From: Gammaproteobacteria bacterium
GTDB taxonomy: Bacteria; Pseudomonadota; Gammaproteobacteria; SZUA-229
Direction of reading: 5' to 3'
Length of the DNA: 64,000 nucleotides
NCBI GenBank assembly: GCA_026195895.1
Contig: JAPHRO010000052.1
Span: 1 to 64,000, forward strand
Shown here: one piece after another, positions 30,423 to 40,473 of the stretch
Layout: each line of letters opens with the position of its first letter
Numbering within the stretch: position 1 is the first letter of the stretch
Notes under the pieces: generated by a model
What the model was told of the DNA's origin: nothing
What the model saw: only the letters and a program-made list of their open reading frames with translations
Databases searched by the model: none
Made by a program: the position numbers and the translations under genes

Positions 30423-31049
30423 TTAACCCACCTCGTACATTGTCAGAAAAGCATTAACAACCCAATTGACATGGTGTTCGATACTCTGCATAGCACGCTG
30501 GCAAGGTTCACCATACATCAGGCGTACGATATTTAGCCCCATCAGCATACCCAGCAGTAACTCGGCACTTCTTTCTGGCTCAGTGAGTTTGAGCAATCCA
30601 CGTTGCTGGGCATTATCCATCCAGCTCGCCAGTTTGTTCAGAGTGCACTGGGGGCCACTGCGATAAATATTTTTCATCACATCACCTGATAGATCGGGGT
30701 TGCTGCTAAGAGCGCGCATAAAGTTCTGATATTCCTGGCTCAGCAGGAAAGTTAACAGACTTACCCCGAAGTCAGTCAGGGCACCGTGGATACTCACACA
30801 ATTAGCAGGTTCGATAGATAGACTTTCAACCATGCGGTTAGCTTGTTGACGGATGACCGCATCAATCAGCGCCTCCCTGTTGGCATAACGGGAATAGATT
30901 GTTACCTTGGATACCTTTGCCAGACGAGCAACTGCTTCTACGGAAAAACCCGCCGGACCTTTACTGAACAGGAGCTCATGTGCCGCGGCAAAAATGTCTT
31001 TGTCCTTGTTATGATCAAGCGGTCTTCCTGCGCGTTCGTGGACTGCCAT
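30423..31049 (-). CDS. TetR/AcrR-family transcriptional regulator
   Basis: N-terminal HTH FSVEAVARLAKVSKVTIYSRYANREALIDAVI; divergent from RND operon. Confidence 0.92.
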   Translation of the reverse strand: MAVHERAGRPLDHNKDKDIFAAAHELLFSKGPAGFSVEAVARLAKVSKVTIYSRYANREALIDAVIRQQANRMVESLSIEPANCVSIHGALTDFGVSLLTFLLSQEYQNFMRALSSNPDLSGDVMKNIYRSGPQCTLNKLASWMDNAQQRGLLKLTEPERSAELLLGMLMGLNIVRLMYGEPCQRAMQSIEHHVNWVVNAFLTMYEVG

Positions 31050-31065
31050 TTTTTTTTCAACCAGA

Positions 31066-31089
31066 TTAGTGTACGATCGCGTTCAATAA
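31066..31089. promoter_or_regulatory. Candidate TetR operator, 24-bp imperfect palindrome
   Basis: TTAgTGtACGat/cgCGTtCAaTAA, 9 of 12 paired positions, in the tetR/RND divergent intergenic region. Confidence 0.6.
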
Positions 31090-31118
31090 TACTATATTCA
31101 CTCAAAAAATACATTTCC

Positions 31119-32168
31119 ATGTCAAACAAACTCATACTTTCACTGCTGATGACTCTGGTGCTTGGCAGTTGTTCCGAAAACAATACTGACGCCGATGTGC
31201 AAAAACAGCCACCTCTGGTCAGAACCACCGACATACAGACTGACGGCACTGCACTGCACAGGCTTAGCGGTACAATCCGGCCGCGCTACGAAACACCGAT
31301 TGCGTTTCAGGTCGAGGGTCGTATTCTCAGTCGTCACATTGACGCCGGACAGCGTGTGATGGCCGAGCAACTGCTGTTTAGCCTGGATCCCCGTGATCTA
31401 AATGAGGCTGTCAATGTTGCCAGGGCGCAACTGGCTACAGCTGAAGCCGCACTGGCAACAGCACGAAGTGAATATAAGCGACAAAAAAAACTGCTGGAAA
31501 AAAAATTGATAAGCGAGTTCGAAGTTGAGCGTTTTGAGTTAGCTGAACGTGCAGCTGCCAGTCAATACAATGCAGCACAGGCCGGTTTACAACAGGCCCG
31601 TATTAGCCGTTCATATGCCGAGTTACAGGCTAAACATTCTGGCATACTGATCGAAGTGAGTGGCGAACCCGGTCAGGTCGTCAGTGTTGGTCAAACAGTG
31701 GCTGTACTGGCGCAGGATGACAAACGGGATGTGGAAGTATTTTTACCTGAGAGTCGTCATCCGCCTCGTTCTGGTGTGGCTAAACTAAACGACGGAAGCA
31801 GTGTCGATCTTGAGCTGCGTGAAATCGCCGGGGCCGCTGATCAGATGAGCCGTACCTGGCGTGCCCGCTACCGCATCACCAGCATTAAGGACGACCTACC
31901 ACTGGGTAGCATCGTACAGGTTCAGCTATCGAGCGAGGATACTGAACAAGGTACCCTGGTTATCCCGCTGGGCGCACTGGATGAACGCGGCTCTGGCCCA
32001 CGTGTCTGGCGCGTAGTCGATGGTCATGCACAACCCGTCTCTGTACAGATTATCGGGCTCGGTGCTGAGCAGGCACATATCAGGGCTGAGCTGCCGCCGG
32101 ATACACAGATCATTGCACTGGGTACGCATCTACTTGTTCCGGGTATGGCGGTAAGGACACAGCATTAA
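31119..32168 (+). CDS. RND efflux periplasmic adaptor lipoprotein
   Basis: Lipobox LVLGSC; RLSGTIRPRYETPIAFQVEGRILSRHIDAGQRV; start chosen at MSNKLILS. Confidence 0.92.
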   Translation: MSNKLILSLLMTLVLGSCSENNTDADVQKQPPLVRTTDIQTDGTALHRLSGTIRPRYETPIAFQVEGRILSRHIDAGQRVMAEQLLFSLDPRDLNEAVNVARAQLATAEAALATARSEYKRQKKLLEKKLISEFEVERFELAERAAASQYNAAQAGLQQARISRSYAELQAKHSGILIEVSGEPGQVVSVGQTVAVLAQDDKRDVEVFLPESRHPPRSGVAKLNDGSSVDLELREIAGAADQMSRTWRARYRITSIKDDLPLGSIVQVQLSSEDTEQGTLVIPLGALDERGSGPRVWRVVDGHAQPVSVQIIGLGAEQAHIRAELPPDTQIIALGTHLLVPGMAVRTQH

Positions 32169-35100
32169 TGAGCTTCCCTAATCTTTCTGCCATCGCTGTA
32201 GGTGAACGGGCGGTCACACTGTTTTTTATTCTGCTGTCAATGGCGGCAGGCATGTACGCTTTTTCATCTCTCGGGCGGGCAGAGGATCCCGCCTTTACCG
32301 TCAGGGTGATGGTAGTATCGGCAATATGGCCCGGCGCAACCACGGAAGAACTGCAGCACCAGGTGGTGGACCGACTCGAAAAACGTATCCAGGAAGTTGA
32401 ATACCTGTATCGCATTGAAACCACTGTCCGCCCCGGACGTGCTGATCTGCAGATCGAATTTGAGGATTACACCCCCGGTGACAAGATCCCCGATCTGCTC
32501 TATCAGGTACGCAAGCGCATGCAGGATGAAGCACCACGTCTACCCAGGGGCGTCATAGGCCCTATCGTCAACGATGATTTTTCCGATGTGTATTTCTCAC
32601 TCATTGCGGTTACCGCACCCGGGCTGCCGATGCGTGAGCTAACGCGAGAAACAGAAGCTATCCGCGACCGCTTGCAGCAGCTTGAAGGTGTGCACAAAGC
32701 ACTGATTCTGGGGGAACGCAGCGAGCGTGTTTTTATTGAGTTTGATGTGGCCCGACTGACCAACCTGGGTATTAGCCCGCAGGTAATCTTTGATGCCATA
32801 GAAGACAACAACCAGCTGATACCCGCAGGTTTCATCGACCTGGCGGGTCCCCGGGTTTATCTGCGTGTGGATGCAGACTTATCCGACCCGAATCAGCTCG
32901 CCGCTGTGCCCATCCGTGTGGGGGATCGTCTGCTGCAGTTATCTGATCTGGCGACGATCCGCCGCGGTTATGAAGACCCTCCGAGTTATATGATACGAGC
33001 CTACGGCCAGGACGCAGTACTGCTCGGCGTGGTCATGCGAAAAGGTGAAAATGGCCTCACTTTCGGTGAGCGACTGGGCGCTTTTATCAGCAGTGAGCAA
33101 GAACGCATGCCCCTGGGTATGAATTTATCACCCCTGACCAATCAGACCGATGCCATCACAGCCGCGGTGAATCTTTTTCAGGTAAAGTTTCTGGTCGCCG
33201 TGGCCGTGGTTGTGTTGGTGAGCATTCTTGCCATAGGACTGAGGGCCGGTCTGATTGTAGGCATCGCGATACCGCTCACGTTGGGGCTGACCCTGCTATT
33301 AATGAAAATAACCGGGGTAAACCTGGATCGCATCACGCTGGGGGCACTGATTATTGCGCTGGGTTTACTGGTAGACGACGCCATCATTGCCATCGAAATG
33401 ATGATCGTCAAGATGGAAGAAGGCTGGGATCGTGCACGCGCCGCCAGCCACGCCTGGAATGTCACCGCCGCGCCGATGTTGTTCGGTACACTGGTTACGG
33501 TAGCGGGTTTTGTGCCTATTGGTTTCGCACAGTCAGGTGTAGGTGAATACGCAGGCAACATTTTCTGGGTACTTGCCTATGCTTTGATCACTTCCTGGCT
33601 GGTGGCGGTGGTTTTCACGCCTTACCTTGGGGTGAAGTTGCTGCCTGATTTCAAAGCTCATACACTTGCCCATGATCATGCAGCCACTTCAACGAATAGC
33701 CTGTACCAGACACCTGCCTATCAGAAATTACGTTCCCTTATCACCGCCTGCGTACGCTACCGTAAAACAGTGGTCATCGCCACTGTAGGCCTGCTCGTGC
33801 TTGCCATCGTCGGCATGGCGACGCTGGTACAGAAACAGTTTTTCCCCAGTTCCGACCGCCCCGAGGTATTGATCGACATTTATCTTCCTCAGGGCAGTGC
33901 GATTGCCACAACCGATGCCACAACCCGAAAAATTGAAAATATTCTGACTGAAATGCCAGAGGTAAAAACTCTGTCGTCCTACATAGGCGCAGGCGCGCCG
34001 CGCTTTTTTATCTCCGCCAACCCGGAACAGCCTGACCCGGCCTTTGCCAAGATCATTGCCATCGGCAAGAATGAAGAGGCGCGTAACAGGATCATGGCCG
34101 AATTACAGCGCCACATCGATAATGGCGAATTTCCGGAAGCCCGGGTGCGGGTAACACGGCTGCTTTTTGGCCCGCCCGTCATCTGGCCGGTAAGCTTTCG
34201 GGTTATCGGCGCCGACCCGGTAAAATTACGCCAGATCGCACATCAGGTGCGCACCACCATGGCGGCCAACCCGAACACCATCGACGCGCATCTGGAGTGG
34301 GACGAACGCGCCCCGGTGCTGCAGCTATCGATGGATAGCGAACGCCTGCGACTGATGGGGCTCACCCCACGCGACGTTGCACAACAGCTACAGTTTCAGC
34401 TTGACGGTGTGCCTGTCACCGAAGTGCGGCAGGATATCCGTACTGTCGAAGTCCGTGCCCGTGGCCTGCGTGCGACCAGTCCCTCACCGGAAAATATCGA
34501 AATCAAGACACAGGACGGACATATTATTCCTCTCGCCCAACTGGGCAGCCTGGAAGTGAGCCATGAAGAACCGGTAATCAAGCGCTACAATCGCGAACGC
34601 TCCCTCGCGGTAAATGCCGACGTACAGGACGCACAGGCGCCGGATGTGACCATGGCTATCTGGAAACAACTGGCGTCGTTACGTGAACAGTTGCCCAACG
34701 ACTATCGTATTGACATCGGTGGTTCAGTCGAGCAATCAGGCAAAGCCGATGCGTCTATTCAGAAGCTGCAGCCATTGATGATAGCGCTCATGCTTATTTT
34801 TATCATGTTGCAGATGCGCTCCTTCTCCGGAACCTTCATGGTCGTGGCGACGGCTCCGCTGGGGCTTATTGGTGCGGTTATCGCACTGCTGCTATTCAAT
34901 CAGCCTTTCGGCTTCGTCGCCTTGCTGGGCCTTATCGGACTGGCGGGTATTTTGATGCGCAACACCATGATTCTCACCCAGCAGGTACAGGATAATTTTG
35001 ATGAAGGAATGGAAGCCTGGCCTGCAGTAGTTGAAGCGGCCGTACGCCGAGCGCGACCGGTAATACTCACTGCGCTGGCCGCCGTGTTCGCTTTTGTACC

Positions 35101-35233
35101 ACTAACCCATGACAGTTTCTGGGGGCCGTTAGCTTATGTGCTCATTGGCGGTGTCGCGGTGGGCACGGTAATCACCCTGTTGTTCGTGCCAGCACTTTAT
35201 GCACTCTGGTTCAAGTTAGGCACGGCGGATTAA
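32168..35233 (+). CDS. RND efflux transporter permease
   Basis: ~1021 aa; LGRAEDPAFTVRVMVVSAIWPGATTEEL; ALGLLVDDAIIAIEMM; TAATG overlap with the adaptor. Confidence 0.94.
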   Translation: MSFPNLSAIAVGERAVTLFFILLSMAAGMYAFSSLGRAEDPAFTVRVMVVSAIWPGATTEELQHQVVDRLEKRIQEVEYLYRIETTVRPGRADLQIEFEDYTPGDKIPDLLYQVRKRMQDEAPRLPRGVIGPIVNDDFSDVYFSLIAVTAPGLPMRELTRETEAIRDRLQQLEGVHKALILGERSERVFIEFDVARLTNLGISPQVIFDAIEDNNQLIPAGFIDLAGPRVYLRVDADLSDPNQLAAVPIRVGDRLLQLSDLATIRRGYEDPPSYMIRAYGQDAVLLGVVMRKGENGLTFGERLGAFISSEQERMPLGMNLSPLTNQTDAITAAVNLFQVKFLVAVAVVVLVSILAIGLRAGLIVGIAIPLTLGLTLLLMKITGVNLDRITLGALIIALGLLVDDAIIAIEMMIVKMEEGWDRARAASHAWNVTAAPMLFGTLVTVAGFVPIGFAQSGVGEYAGNIFWVLAYALITSWLVAVVFTPYLGVKLLPDFKAHTLAHDHAATSTNSLYQTPAYQKLRSLITACVRYRKTVVIATVGLLVLAIVGMATLVQKQFFPSSDRPEVLIDIYLPQGSAIATTDATTRKIENILTEMPEVKTLSSYIGAGAPRFFISANPEQPDPAFAKIIAIGKNEEARNRIMAELQRHIDNGEFPEARVRVTRLLFGPPVIWPVSFRVIGADPVKLRQIAHQVRTTMAANPNTIDAHLEWDERAPVLQLSMDSERLRLMGLTPRDVAQQLQFQLDGVPVTEVRQDIRTVEVRARGLRATSPSPENIEIKTQDGHIIPLAQLGSLEVSHEEPVIKRYNRERSLAVNADVQDAQAPDVTMAIWKQLASLREQLPNDYRIDIGGSVEQSGKADASIQKLQPLMIALMLIFIMLQMRSFSGTFMVVATAPLGLIGAVIALLLFNQPFGFVALLGLIGLAGILMRNTMILTQQVQDNFDEGMEAWPAVVEAAVRRARPVILTALAAVFAFVPLTHDSFWGPLAYVLIGGVAVGTVITLLFVPALYALWFKLGTAD

Positions 35234-35252
35234 TGACTCAGTGCATGCTTAT

Positions 35253-36248
35253 TTATTGCATAGCTGCACTTTCCTCCACTGTAACAGGCGTTTTGAAGCC
35301 GGGCGGTTTGATGGCGAGCACTGAACAATCGATCTGATTCAGGATTGTCTCAGCCGTGTTGCCCATGATGAATCCCGGGACGCCGGTGCGAGCCACCGTC
35401 CCCATAACGATAACATCAGCCGCAAGTTGTTTAGCCAGTGCGGGGATCTCCTTACGGGCCCAGCCTTTTACCAGATGTGTTCTGGGGTTGATATATTCCG
35501 CAGCATCTTTGTCTAAGGTGTCAGTGATCCCGCGCATGAGCCCATTCAGGCGGGTCTCGTGCCGGCGCCTTACCTGTTCCACGTAGGCGACAATTTCTGC
35601 TTCCGGCGCACGCATAAAGGCGCCGCCCATAGTGCTTTCGCCGATCGCATGCCAGACATGTACGACGTGCAGCTCGGCAAAGTCGGATAGTGCCAGCGAA
35701 GTAGACATTTTAAGAATTTGCTGATTGAGTGCTTGCCGTGATTTCATTTCCGCCGGCGGATACGCATCGTCGACATCGACTGCTGCCAGGATGCGCCGAC
35801 AGGGCTTTTCCGTCTGTGGTTTTACCAGCCAGACCGGACACGGGCACTCGCGCAACAGATTCATGTCATCACTGCCGAACAACCGGTCCAGCCATGCCAG
35901 CTTCTCGGGAACCTTGATTACCAGATCGTGCCCGTCGCTCAGCACCTGACGGATAACTTCCAGAAAACGGATGCCGTGGCGCACTTCTGTTTTAATCGGG
36001 ATCTGCTGGCGATAAGGATCGATCAACGTTTCCAGTTCCTGCGCGTGGCTGGCTTCGATTGCGGACTGAAGATCGGCGGAAATGGGCCCTCCGACGGGCA
36101 TACCGATACCGGCAGTCATACGATCAACCACGTCGACAACGGTCAGGCTCGCCTGGTTATTCTCGGCCAGTGTGACAGCGCGTTCCACGGCAGCCATACA
36201 GTCATCTCTAATGTCCACTACGCAAAGAATAGATTTGAAATTCGTCAT
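35253..36248 (-). CDS. Tandem-domain universal stress protein
   Basis: Paralog of 6352-7323; MGTVARTGVPGFIMGNTAETIL. Confidence 0.9.
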   Translation of the reverse strand: MTNFKSILCVVDIRDDCMAAVERAVTLAENNQASLTVVDVVDRMTAGIGMPVGGPISADLQSAIEASHAQELETLIDPYRQQIPIKTEVRHGIRFLEVIRQVLSDGHDLVIKVPEKLAWLDRLFGSDDMNLLRECPCPVWLVKPQTEKPCRRILAAVDVDDAYPPAEMKSRQALNQQILKMSTSLALSDFAELHVVHVWHAIGESTMGGAFMRAPEAEIVAYVEQVRRRHETRLNGLMRGITDTLDKDAAEYINPRTHLVKGWARKEIPALAKQLAADVIVMGTVARTGVPGFIMGNTAETILNQIDCSVLAIKPPGFKTPVTVEESAAMQ

Positions 36249-36594
36249 TTCACTGCTCCTACGATCAGCTTTTGTAAACGGGAATCACCTTCACCTGATA
36301 TTCGGTCTTTTCGGAACCGAATGCAATCTAACACTGCGCAGTCCCTGTGCGAAAATTGTATTATCTGCTCAAATCAAAGCGAGCAGCGCCAGACATGTAA
36401 GACAGAAATTTTAAATTTCTATATGCAAAATATTTGAACAACTGAAAACGCTCGTAAAAAAACGATTGATATTTATAATCGATGAAGACCGCACTGAGTT
36501 TATACATGAAAACACTGGATAAAGTGCACAAAAAAACCAGTTACGAACTGCAACTGGCTTAAGTGAAACCGTCAACTTATTTCAGGACGAGTCA

Positions 36595-37098
36595 ATGAAT
36601 TATGACGATGTAGATTTGAACGCTCAGGCCAGACAACTGGGGCAGTTTCTAGTTGAGAAAAAGTTAAAAATGGCCACTGCTGAATCCTGTACAGGTGGCT
36701 GGGTATCTAAATCAATAACCGACCTTGATGGCAGCTCCAACTGGTTTGAATGCGGTCTGGTGACATACAGCAATCAGGCAAAACAGGACTTTCTTGGTGT
36801 TAGCGCGCAAACGCTTCTCGATCATGGCGCTGTCAGCCAACCGGTGGTTAAAGAAATGGCTCTTGGATTACTGGATCGATGCAATGCTGATATCGGTGTT
36901 TCGATTAGTGGTGTCGCCGGACCCGGTGGCGGTAGTGACGACAAACCAGTTGGCACTGTCTGGATCGCCTGGGCCAAACCCGGCGAAGTGATTGAAGCCG
37001 TAAAATTCAAATTTGATGGTGATAGAGAGGCGGTACGCAGGCAGGCAGTATCTGAAGCCTTGTTGGGAGTGCAACGATTACTGGAACAGACCTGTTAG
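36595..37098 (+). CDS. pncC: CinA-family nicotinamide-nucleotide amidohydrolase
   Basis: KMATAESCTGGWVSKSITDLDGSSNWFECGLVTYSNQAK; SGVAGPGGGSDDKPVGTVW. Confidence 0.93.
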   Translation: MNYDDVDLNAQARQLGQFLVEKKLKMATAESCTGGWVSKSITDLDGSSNWFECGLVTYSNQAKQDFLGVSAQTLLDHGAVSQPVVKEMALGLLDRCNADIGVSISGVAGPGGGSDDKPVGTVWIAWAKPGEVIEAVKFKFDGDREAVRRQAVSEALLGVQRLLEQTC

Positions 37099-37179
37099 AT
37101 GGGTTCATATTGATCGTCGGATTATGAAAACTGGTGCTGAGTAGTTTGTGTAGACAAAATAAAATACTGGTTAAAACAC

Positions 37180-37728
37180 ATGAGTGACGGCAACAATCAT
37201 CGATTATTTTTCGCCCTGTGGCCCGACGGTATTACACGTCAAAAAATCGTGGAGGAATTTAATCAATCAGCGCAGGCTGAGACACCGGGTCGATTAATGA
37301 AAGCAGGCAACATACACATGACACTGCATTTTATTGGGAACGTATCGCAACAATTACTGAAATGTATGGATGATGCGGCAAAAAATGTATCGGCTAAAAA
37401 ATTTCATTTGCAAATAAATCATTATGGATATTTTTACCAGCCGAAAGTGCTCTGGATGGGGGTGGAGAAAATACCGGAAGCCTTAAAACATCTGCATGAC
37501 AAGCTGGAAATTGCATTAAGGCAATGCGGATATAAAGCTGATAGAAGAATTTTTTCTCCGCATATCACCTTAAAACGAAAAGCGCTGAATCCTGGCCCAC
37601 TTGAAACCTTTCCCGCCATTGACTGGTCTGTTGACAGCTTTGCACTGGTCGAGTCAATACCAGTTGTGGATGGCGTTAAATACGAAGTGATACGATCTTA
37701 TGATCTTGTTGAACCGAAAAACGTATAA
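37180..37728 (+). CDS. thpR: RNA 2',3'-cyclic phosphodiesterase (2H family)
   Basis: Two H-x-T motifs: HMTLHFIGN and HITLKR. Confidence 0.9.
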   Translation: MSDGNNHRLFFALWPDGITRQKIVEEFNQSAQAETPGRLMKAGNIHMTLHFIGNVSQQLLKCMDDAAKNVSAKKFHLQINHYGYFYQPKVLWMGVEKIPEALKHLHDKLEIALRQCGYKADRRIFSPHITLKRKALNPGPLETFPAIDWSVDSFALVESIPVVDGVKYEVIRSYDLVEPKNV

Positions 37729-37748
37729 GCCTCTGGCGCTTACAGCAA

Positions 37749-38630
37749 CTAGAGAAATGCCCAACCGGCAAACGGCTCTATTTCATCGCGATTTACCACT
37801 ATCAGTTGATAAGCATTAGGGTTTAAAGAATGATCTGTTGTTGTGTCTACTGACATCTGCTGTAATAAATAACCCACCATTGCCCGCCTGACCTGTATTT
37901 CAATCAGATCACCCACCATATCGTAGTCATAACTCAATGCTAAACGTTGCTTTACTGTGAGTCCGGGGTGGGGCCTTAACTGGATACTGATGATTTCCAT
38001 CCAGTCATCATCGTAATTCGGACTGGACTCTGCCTTAGTCGGCAATAGCTCTCCCTCAACCACTCGAGACAGAACAAAATCGCGAAAATCGTAGGTATCG
38101 TGACTGTAGGCACGAATATGCCAGCGTAACCCGTTATTGACTATGGCATGGGGTTCGATGATGCGACTGCTACCGCTTTGCCGATCTGACAGGGAGTGAT
38201 AGTTAACTCGCAATTGTCGATGCGCTTTGATAGCGCGGATTATCTGGGCAAGCACTGACTGGGCAGGTAAACGACTGGGCAGGGGGAGCTTATCCGTAGC
38301 AATGCCATATACCTGCTTGTCCTCGGATGGGTTTTTAACACTGATCAGGTTATTCGCGATCATGGGTAAAACGGTCGCTGGACTGAGATCGGCAAACATT
38401 TCGGTAAAATTAGCTTCCGGAATAAAACCGAAAACACCCGGGTCGTAAACCAGATTGCCAGGCGCCAGATCATTGTAGAGCTTGAGATCCTTGGTCGCGG
38501 CTGGATCTGAAATGCCAAAGGTTCTGGCCAGGCCACTGCGGCTGATCGAGCCGGTGTAGTAAGCCATGATTTCAATGAATTCCAATCGCTGACGTGTTGC
38601 CCATTTTATGTCGATAGATAATTTTGCCAT
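37749..38630 (-). CDS. WYL-domain transcriptional regulator, BrxR/CapW-like (wHTH-WYL-WCX)
   Basis: N-terminal RQRLEFIEIMAYYTGSISRSGLARTFGISDPAATKDLKLYNDLAPGNLVYD; WYL-domain RQLRVNYHSLSD..RIIEPHAIVNNGLRWHIRAYSHDTYDFRDFVLSRV. Confidence 0.85.
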   Translation of the reverse strand: MAKLSIDIKWATRQRLEFIEIMAYYTGSISRSGLARTFGISDPAATKDLKLYNDLAPGNLVYDPGVFGFIPEANFTEMFADLSPATVLPMIANNLISVKNPSEDKQVYGIATDKLPLPSRLPAQSVLAQIIRAIKAHRQLRVNYHSLSDRQSGSSRIIEPHAIVNNGLRWHIRAYSHDTYDFRDFVLSRVVEGELLPTKAESSPNYDDDWMEIISIQLRPHPGLTVKQRLALSYDYDMVGDLIEIQVRRAMVGYLLQQMSVDTTTDHSLNPNAYQLIVVNRDEIEPFAGWAFL

Positions 38631-38683
38631 CGTATTTGCTGCTAATCCGTAATTTTGACATGAGCATAGCATATTCATATCAG

Positions 38684-38716
38684 CTATATAAAATATAGTA
38701 GGTGATATAATATATC
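38684..38716. promoter_or_regulatory. Tandem AT-rich palindromes in the WYL-regulator/recA intergenic region
   Basis: CTATAT-AAA-ATATAG (38684-38698) and GATATA-A-TATATC (38704-38716). Confidence 0.4.
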
Positions 38717-38828
38717 GACATGATAAATAATATTGACATATGAAATTATATGCACTAATCTATTTTCAAACACAGCCAGTAAACATTCATTACGGCAATT
38801 ACCAACATAGATACAGCAGGGGATAACA

Positions 38829-39899
38829 ATGGACGAAAACAAGAAAAAAGCACTTAGCGCGGCTCTGGGCCAGATAGAAAAACAATTTGGTAAAGGTTCC
38901 GTCATGCGCATGGGCGATGCCGGTGCCGCCAACGATATCCAGGTAGTATCTACCGGTTCCATCGGTCTGGACGTAGCTTTAGGCATAGGCGGCTTACCTC
39001 GCGGCCGTGTTGTCGAGATCTACGGCCCTGAATCCTCGGGCAAAACAACACTCACCTTGCATGCCGTAGCTGAAATGCAGAAAGCGGGCGGCACCGCGGC
39101 GTTTGTTGATGCGGAGCATGCTCTGGATCCGCTTTATGCTGAGAAGCTGGGTGTGGATGTCGATGAATTGCTGGTTTCTCAGCCCGACACCGGCGAGCAG
39201 GCACTGGAAATCACCGACATGCTGGTCCGTTCTGGCGCAGTTGATATAGTGGTGGTTGACTCCGTGGCCGCACTGACGCCAAAGGCAGAAATCGAAGGTG
39301 ATATGGGTGATTCTCACATGGGCCTGCAGGCGCGCCTGATGTCACAGGCCTTGCGTAAACTTACAGCCAATATCAAACGTTCCAATACCCTGGTTATTTT
39401 CATCAATCAGATCCGTATGAAAATAGGCGTTATGTTTGGTAATCCTGAGACCACTACCGGCGGTAACGCACTGAAATTCTATTCTTCAGTACGCCTGGAT
39501 ATACGCCGCACAGGCGCCATCAAGAGAGGCGATGAAATTATCGGCAACGAGACCAAGGTTAAAGTCGTCAAAAATAAAGTGGCGCCACCGTTCAAAACCG
39601 TTAACTTCGAAATTCTTTACGGTGAAGGTATTTCCCATCACGGTGAAATCATCGACATGGGTGTAGCACACAACATCATCGAAAAAGCCGGCGCCTGGTA
39701 TTCATACAAGGGTGAAAAAATTGGCCAGGGCAAAGATAAGGTACGCACTTATCTGAAGGAAAATCCTGAAATCGCTGACGAAATCGAAACCCAGATAAGA
39801 GATATCCTGTTACCTGCAAAGACTTCAACTAAAGAAAAGACAGCAGAAGCTGAAGGTCTGGATATGAATCAGGACTTCGCTGAACTGATAGAGTCCTAA
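38829..39899 (+). CDS. recA: Recombinase RecA
   Basis: [13 protein letters not shown] Walker [43 protein letters not shown]. Confidence 0.99.
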   Translation: MDENKKKALSAALGQIEKQFGKGSVMRMGDAGAANDIQVVSTGSIGLDVALGIGGLPRGRVVEIYGPESSGKTTLTLHAVAEMQKAGGTAAFVDAEHALDPLYAEKLGVDVDELLVSQPDTGEQALEITDMLVRSGAVDIVVVDSVAALTPKAEIEGDMGDSHMGLQARLMSQALRKLTANIKRSNTLVIFINQIRMKIGVMFGNPETTTGGNALKFYSSVRLDIRRTGAIKRGDEIIGNETKVKVVKNKVAPPFKTVNFEILYGEGISHHGEIIDMGVAHNIIEKAGAWYSYKGEKIGQGKDKVRTYLKENPEIADEIETQIRDILLPAKTSTKEKTAEAEGLDMNQDFAELIES

Positions 39900-39912
39900 A
39901 TTACCAGACCAT

Positions 39913-39952
39913 AGCCACGGTCAGTAATCGCTGATCGTGGCTTTATTTATTT
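39913..39952 (+). terminator. Rho-independent terminator of recA
   Basis: AGCCACGGTCAG-TAATCG-CTGATCGTGGCT (one G.U) followed by TTATTTATTT. Confidence 0.8.
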
Positions 39953-39973
39953 CCAGGCAGAGAAAACATTCAG

Positions 39974-40417
39974 GTGAGTCGATCAATTTCAGAAACTGCT
40001 GTAGCTATGCTGGCCAGGCGAGAACATTCTGTGTTCGAGGTAAAACGCAAACTCAGACAAAAAAACTTCGAAGATGCCGAAATTGATTCGATCATCGAAC
40101 AATTACAGGCAAATAATTTACTGTCAGAAGAGCGTTTTACCGAAAGTTATATTAATATGCGCAAGCGCAGGGGGTATGGGCCGTTACGCATCGCTCAGGA
40201 ACTCAAGGAGCGGGGCATTGAAACTGATCTGTATGAGCCGTTTCTGGATAGAACTAATCAGGAATGGCACAACATCATGCAGCAGCAGTATCTAAAAAAA
40301 TACGGCGATCAACCCGCCGCCGAATATGCAGAAAAAGCCAGGCGAGCGAAGCATTTACAAAGTCGTGGATTTCCACTGGACTGGGTATTCAGACTAAACG
40401 AACTGGATATATCCTAA
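39974..40417 (+). CDS. recX: Regulatory protein RecX
   Basis: MLARREHSVFEVKRKLRQKNF; RGYGPLRIAQELKERGI; position just downstream of recA. Confidence 0.93.
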   Translation: MSRSISETAVAMLARREHSVFEVKRKLRQKNFEDAEIDSIIEQLQANNLLSEERFTESYINMRKRRGYGPLRIAQELKERGIETDLYEPFLDRTNQEWHNIMQQQYLKKYGDQPAAEYAEKARRAKHLQSRGFPLDWVFRLNELDIS

Positions 40418-40473
40418 GAACATTATTACTAATTATTACAATTAGTTAACTAACATTATTAATGTAATATAGC

